Below are positions 60,461 to 64,000 of a DNA stretch of 64,000 bases, piece by piece; the stretch's first letter is position 1, and each line of letters begins with the position of its first letter. The translations under genes were made by a program, and so were the position numbers. The notes under the pieces were generated by a model. That model was not told the DNA's origin. It saw nothing but the letters and a program-made list of their open reading frames with translations, and ran no database searches. Source of the stretch: an uncultured Chloroflexota bacterium (GTDB lineage Bacteria; Chloroflexota; Dehalococcoidia; Lucifugimonadales; CAJXCD01); the NCBI GenBank assembly GCA_913051545.1, contig CAJXCD010000002.1, forward strand, positions 62,001 to 126,000, read 5' to 3'.

Positions 60461-63019
60461 TTATTGACTTAGACCTGCCAGATGAGCAGTCTGCTGAGAT
60501 ATTCTGGAATTGTGATCTGTCGCGAAACGGCTTATCCCATTGAATATAGATTCGGCATCCAAATGAGCCTCGGATATTACGTCAGCCTCTGAACCTCCAG
60601 TTAGCCAGTCATTATTCCAGTCGGATACAAGCGAATAATCATCGGTTAAAGGTCCCATACCCTGTAATGGCCAAAATCTCCTGGTCCCTGTGCTGACTAC
60701 CATTGAGTCGTAACGGGCTTCATCTGGATAAACCTTATTTTGATATTCTTTGGACTGTCTAAGGAACAGGTCTTCACTTATAACGGATAGGACTTTTACG
60801 TTAACGTTGTCTTTTTCTAACCTGGGTAGTACAGACAGTAAGTTAACCGTGGATGATGATCCTTGTACAATGACGTAGCCTTGTTTTGGCTTGGACTCAT
60901 CAAAATCTCGTAAGACATAGACTCCCTTGGCCGCGGCTTTAATGTCTTTATCAGCAAATTTATTCCTGTCAGCGACTGGGAAATCTGGCCGTGCTACTTC
61001 AATAACGATTATGCCAACCTTTGGGTCTCTGGCTGCTATTTCAGCTGCAGCAAAATATCCTGGGGCCACATCATTATAGTCCCAGAAGCTTAGTGTAATC
61101 GCCTGTCCTCGTGGGAAAAGTTTCCAGACCTGTGGCGCGAAAATACCGAAGTGAGTACGGGCATCAGCAGCTGTTTCAGGACCTGAGTGTCCAGCGAGTA
61201 TATTCAGTACTCCAACTTTAAACGGGCTATCCTGGTTTTGCTGGCTCCAGACACGAGCAGGTAAGTACATCAGCGGAGTAAATGCACCGTAACTACCGCT
61301 TAGCGCCCATACACCTACGTGTTGCTTAGGATCGAGGGAGGCAGATTGTCCAACCAGACCTACAGCGGTAGAAGCGTTTCCAGCTTCTTGAATAGCTGCC
61401 TTGAATCCAGTTCCAGCCGGATTTTTCACAGGATCGTAGTGGCCCCATATGGAGCCGCCCTCCACATTTATTGAATCAGCAAGGTCAGCCGCAACTGTGA
61501 CAAATCGGTTGTCTGTAACATAATTCATCCATTTGACAACTTCTGATATTGCCCGTCTACTTCCTTTGACAGAACCAGGTTCCTCGAATAACTTTATGGG
61601 GAAATCTTTTGTTTCGTTTGAAACTGGATTGACCGCGGTAACATTTTGTGTTTCTGTTGGCAGGTTTTTTACCTTTAACCGATCATCTTGGAATGGGTCA
61701 TTTGATCTGTCTATACGCAGGGGCATTTGGTCATCTACCGAGTCACCTATCTCTACCAGTTTTTCTGATAACCAGTCTCCTAGTCCATCTTTTTCCAGGA
61801 CTGACATTATGACATCGGTATTGTGTTTGAATTGTAATAATTTCTCGCGTGTATCTGTGACTTCTCCATCGGAAACACCTTCAAATTTGACACCAAAACG
61901 TTGTTCGAATGTTGCGGCTAGAGCCTGGAAGTATTCGGAATTCATCTTAAATCCGTAAGGATGACTCTTGTAACTGATTATCTGATCACCATAACCAGGC
62001 ATATGGCCGTTTTGTGCGTTTGGCCACCACCCTTTGATGGTATTGCCTATTACAATCATTGGCCTGTTGTCTTCAGGATCCCAGTCCTCCATTGTCTTTA
62101 AAGCGGCTACAACCTGATCATAGTTGTTACCATTTTCTATACTCAGTACGTTCCAGCCATAAGATGCCCATTGGTCTTGAATACTGTATCCGCCATATTG
62201 CGGAGGTATAACCCCTCCTATAAGTTCGTCGTCAATACCTGCATTGTTATATGACATCAGGATCCTAAGGCGTTTCCCGACTTGCTGCGCGACGGCAGAT
62301 GTTTTCATTTCCTGTGAGTGTCCGGAAGTTAATGCGAATTCTCCTTCAATTCCAAGTATTTTGAGTGAATCAGGTGCTCCTACTAAATCCCAGAAAGCAG
62401 CTTTCCCTGAGGCAGTAGCTATACCTATACCTGACGGTCCTCCGTTGACATCATTTGTCAGGTCTGTTGTTTCAGAGTGACCCGATAAAGCTCTTATCCC
62501 TCTGAGTTTTGCCTGGGCCATGGAAGGATGATTTTCAATGCCGTTTTCACTAAGCAAAGTTTTTAGTGCCCCAGCACCTCTTCGAAATCCCAGAACGTCT
62601 ATTGGTAGCATTGCTACGTTCGGATCAACGGCATACTTATTGTCACCTGTTTCAGCATGTTTCCTTGCTAGTGCTTCACCCATAATTATCCATAGTGCAT
62701 AAGTTACTGGTGCATTATGGCCACCCGCCAGCATGAACTTATCTGAGTAGGGGTGTTTAGGCCGTCTGTAATCAAACCTAAGTCCGCCGTGTTCGGGTCC
62801 AATAAGATGTGAAGTAACCGTGTAAGGTGTGTATGCGAGTGGTCCACCAAAATGACCAGTTTGGGCATAGTTACCCATAACAGATAGGGTCATTGCGGTC
62901 ATAAACCCTACATCTTCCAGTCGTGACTGATCGTAATCCGGAAGTGATATCGGGCTGGTTGATTTATTGCTCGTTAACGTTACACGACTTACTGAATCTG
63001 TAGATGTTCCATTTGACAT
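60461..63019 (-). CDS. Large transketolase-like protein
   Basis: This 852-residue ThDP protein has the transketolase N-terminal domain (GHFGGPLAYTPYTVTSHL, DKFMLAGGHNAPVTYALW, RALSGHSETTDLTNDVNGGPSGIGIATASGKAAFW). The pyrimidine-binding domain contains TAADARTHFGIFAPQVWKLFP. The cofactor-binding motif GDG...NN is changed to IEGEFALTSG...NNAGID. It is about 190 residues longer than common transketolases, with an extra linker of around 100 residues before the second domain. It may therefore have a modified substrate or be a specialised C2-transfer enzyme. The PIG-L paralogue is upstream. Confidence 0.82.
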   Translation of the reverse strand: MSNGTSTDSVSRVTLTSNKSTSPISLPDYDQSRLEDVGFMTAMTLSVMGNYAQTGHFGGPLAYTPYTVTSHLIGPEHGGLRFDYRRPKHPYSDKFMLAGGHNAPVTYALWIIMGEALARKHAETGDNKYAVDPNVAMLPIDVLGFRRGAGALKTLLSENGIENHPSMAQAKLRGIRALSGHSETTDLTNDVNGGPSGIGIATASGKAAFWDLVGAPDSLKILGIEGEFALTSGHSQEMKTSAVAQQVGKRLRILMSYNNAGIDDELIGGVIPPQYGGYSIQDQWASYGWNVLSIENGNNYDQVVAALKTMEDWDPEDNRPMIVIGNTIKGWWPNAQNGHMPGYGDQIISYKSHPYGFKMNSEYFQALAATFEQRFGVKFEGVSDGEVTDTREKLLQFKHNTDVIMSVLEKDGLGDWLSEKLVEIGDSVDDQMPLRIDRSNDPFQDDRLKVKNLPTETQNVTAVNPVSNETKDFPIKLFEEPGSVKGSRRAISEVVKWMNYVTDNRFVTVAADLADSINVEGGSIWGHYDPVKNPAGTGFKAAIQEAGNASTAVGLVGQSASLDPKQHVGVWALSGSYGAFTPLMYLPARVWSQQNQDSPFKVGVLNILAGHSGPETAADARTHFGIFAPQVWKLFPRGQAITLSFWDYNDVAPGYFAAAEIAARDPKVGIIVIEVARPDFPVADRNKFADKDIKAAAKGVYVLRDFDESKPKQGYVIVQGSSSTVNLLSVLPRLEKDNVNVKVLSVISEDLFLRQSKEYQNKVYPDEARYDSMVVSTGTRRFWPLQGMGPLTDDYSLVSDWNNDWLTGGSEADVISEAHLDAESIFNGISRFATDHNSRISQQTAHLAGLSQ

Positions 63020-63143
63020 GGTTTTATTTCATTGCCTCCATGTGTGAATAGTTAATTATTTATTGTTGTATACCCTGTTTATATCACAGCCAGCATATAA
63101 ATTGCATAAAATACTGGCATTCGCTGAGAATTCGATTTGTGAA

Positions 63144-63980
63144 TTATGACCCGCTGACGCGTTTCATACGATCTGCTTCACTTTCATTTGCTTGTTCAAG
63201 TAAAGATTCAGGTAAAGTAATTTTTGGTAACAAGAATGGTTTTTCCTGTACGAAACCTTCTGCGTATTCGGCCCCAGAGCCCCATGCTGCTGAGCCCAAC
63301 GTTACTCCAATACGTTTGCGTGACCATTCCGGGGTACTGCCTTGTGATAGGTAAGTCTCTTCTGCTTGAACTCGTTTTTCATAATAATCACTTACATCTA
63401 CAACAAAATCCCATTCATCCTTCTCAAAATATACCCCCGGGAAAAATGTTGCCGGTATTTTGTGGGTTGGACGGGTGTCTTCGTAACGTGGTATAGCTGC
63501 TAGTGTTCGAGCTTCGATTGATGCAAAACCGGTTTCACTGTGGTCGTCTCGTGCACCGAGCCGGTGCCCCCTGGGACCGGTTAAATATGGGCTCTGAGTT
63601 ATCATTATGTGTGGACGAATCTCCAGTATTATGTCCCTTAGTTCGTCAACAGCTTCCGGATTTTCTTCTATTGTAAATAGTTTGTCTTTGTACGATAGGA
63701 TACGTACATCTGTGATGCCAAATAATGCGCATGCATTGCGCATTTCATCTGCCTTTTGGTCAGCATATTCACGATTGATTTTTTCTATCAACTTTTCGTC
63801 TCTTTTGTCTACTGGTTTCGCCATTTCGTCCCTGAGAGCTATGTTATGGGTTGTAGCACCACCAGTCATTGAAACAACTGTTGCAGTATCTCCATCTGCT
63901 ACGTGGATTCCCAGAGTTCCGGCCATGTGGGTAAAATCATGTGGGTGTGCGTTTACACTAAGTATTTTTAAACCAGCCAT
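63144..63980 (-). CDS. PIG-L/LmbE family deacetylase, second paralogue
   Basis: This 278-residue protein closely parallels the one at 16722: ILSVNAHPHDFTHMAGTLGIHVADGD, then FGITDVRILSYKDK, ITQSPYLTG, DDHSETGF and FFPGVYFEKDEWDFVVDVSDYYEKRV. The AHPHD in place of AHPDD is shared by both. AGGAG lies before the ATG. The function is presumably amide hydrolysis of an N-acyl sugar-like compound, with an altered active site. It is 124 bases upstream of the transketolase-like gene on the same strand. Confidence 0.85.
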   Translation of the reverse strand: MAGLKILSVNAHPHDFTHMAGTLGIHVADGDTATVVSMTGGATTHNIALRDEMAKPVDKRDEKLIEKINREYADQKADEMRNACALFGITDVRILSYKDKLFTIEENPEAVDELRDIILEIRPHIMITQSPYLTGPRGHRLGARDDHSETGFASIEARTLAAIPRYEDTRPTHKIPATFFPGVYFEKDEWDFVVDVSDYYEKRVQAEETYLSQGSTPEWSRKRIGVTLGSAAWGSGAEYAEGFVQEKPFLLPKITLPESLLEQANESEADRMKRVSGS

Positions 63981-64000
63981 TTATGTTTCTCCTGAAATGT

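Noticed and set aside
61533-61958. 141-aa plus-strand ORF
   Set aside because: Antisense of the transketolase-like gene, Ser-rich without a domain.

Overview
This window reads as a stretch of an AT-rich bacterial chromosome, roughly 40% G+C by eye. It most resembles a marine Chloroflexota of the SAR202 / Dehalococcoidia kind. That placement is inference, from the mix of an 11-subunit complex I operon without nuoEFG, a squalene (HpnCDE) cluster, PIG-L deacetylases, phytanoyl-CoA dioxygenases, a sugar-acid type catabolic operon and a selenocysteine machinery gene. Genes are densely packed on both strands. I see no phage, insertion sequence or CRISPR array. One tRNA gene, tRNA-Thr(CGT), is visible.

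Layout. 1-13 kb: partial CbbQ-type AAA ATPase, coaE, selA, rarA, an MFS transporter, threonine catabolism (tdh, ltaE), fumarase, a two-ORF locus whose second ORF looks like sigma region 4, a CCA-adding enzyme, an HpcH/HpaI aldolase and a Nudix hydrolase. 13.1-14.9 kb: an MFS transporter translationally coupled to an OsmC-family gene. The ORF track gives only the C-terminal part of the OsmC gene. Read through one in-frame TGA, it becomes a full-length OsmC protein with the TGA exactly at the catalytic cysteine position, followed by a SECIS-like hairpin. 15-24 kb: TPR lipoprotein, epimerase, a six-gene catabolic operon (2-hydroxyacid dehydrogenase, FGGY kinase, DapA-like lyase, class II aldolase, a small beta protein, PIG-L), an AlkD remnant, a PhyH dioxygenase and an SDR. 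24-29 kb: a small gene with an SOS-like operator ahead of ftsZ, then PAC2, an M20 peptidase and NAD kinase.

28-40 kb: the nuoABCDHIJKLMN operon on the minus strand, with a good promoter ahead of nuoA and a small DUF2007-like gene inserted between nuoK and nuoL; nadK and the M20 peptidase follow it. 40-45 kb: prenyl diphosphate synthase, YjbQ and hpnC-hpnD-hpnE, which together make squalene from prenyl diphosphates. 45-52 kb: a PD40-repeat lipoprotein, a DedA-like membrane protein, 5-oxoprolinase pxpCBA, and diverging from it a sodium-pump decarboxylase set. That set comprises a gamma subunit missed by the ORF track because it seems to start with ATC, then the beta subunit, then a biotin carrier protein. 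52-64 kb: transaldolase, glucose-6-phosphate isomerase, two tandem cupredoxin lipoproteins behind a near-consensus promoter, an Ldh-type dehydrogenase, a GYD protein, tRNA-Thr, a CPPED1-like phosphoesterase, a DUF998-like membrane protein, a nitroreductase, a second PhyH, a large transketolase and a second PIG-L paralogue.

The strongest unusual signal is the selenocysteine OsmC together with selA 11 kb away. Next come the ATC-started oadG, the UGA-split sigma-like locus, and the GAAC-N4-GTTC palindrome inside the promoter of the small gene upstream of ftsZ. All family assignments come from reading motifs; no database search was run.
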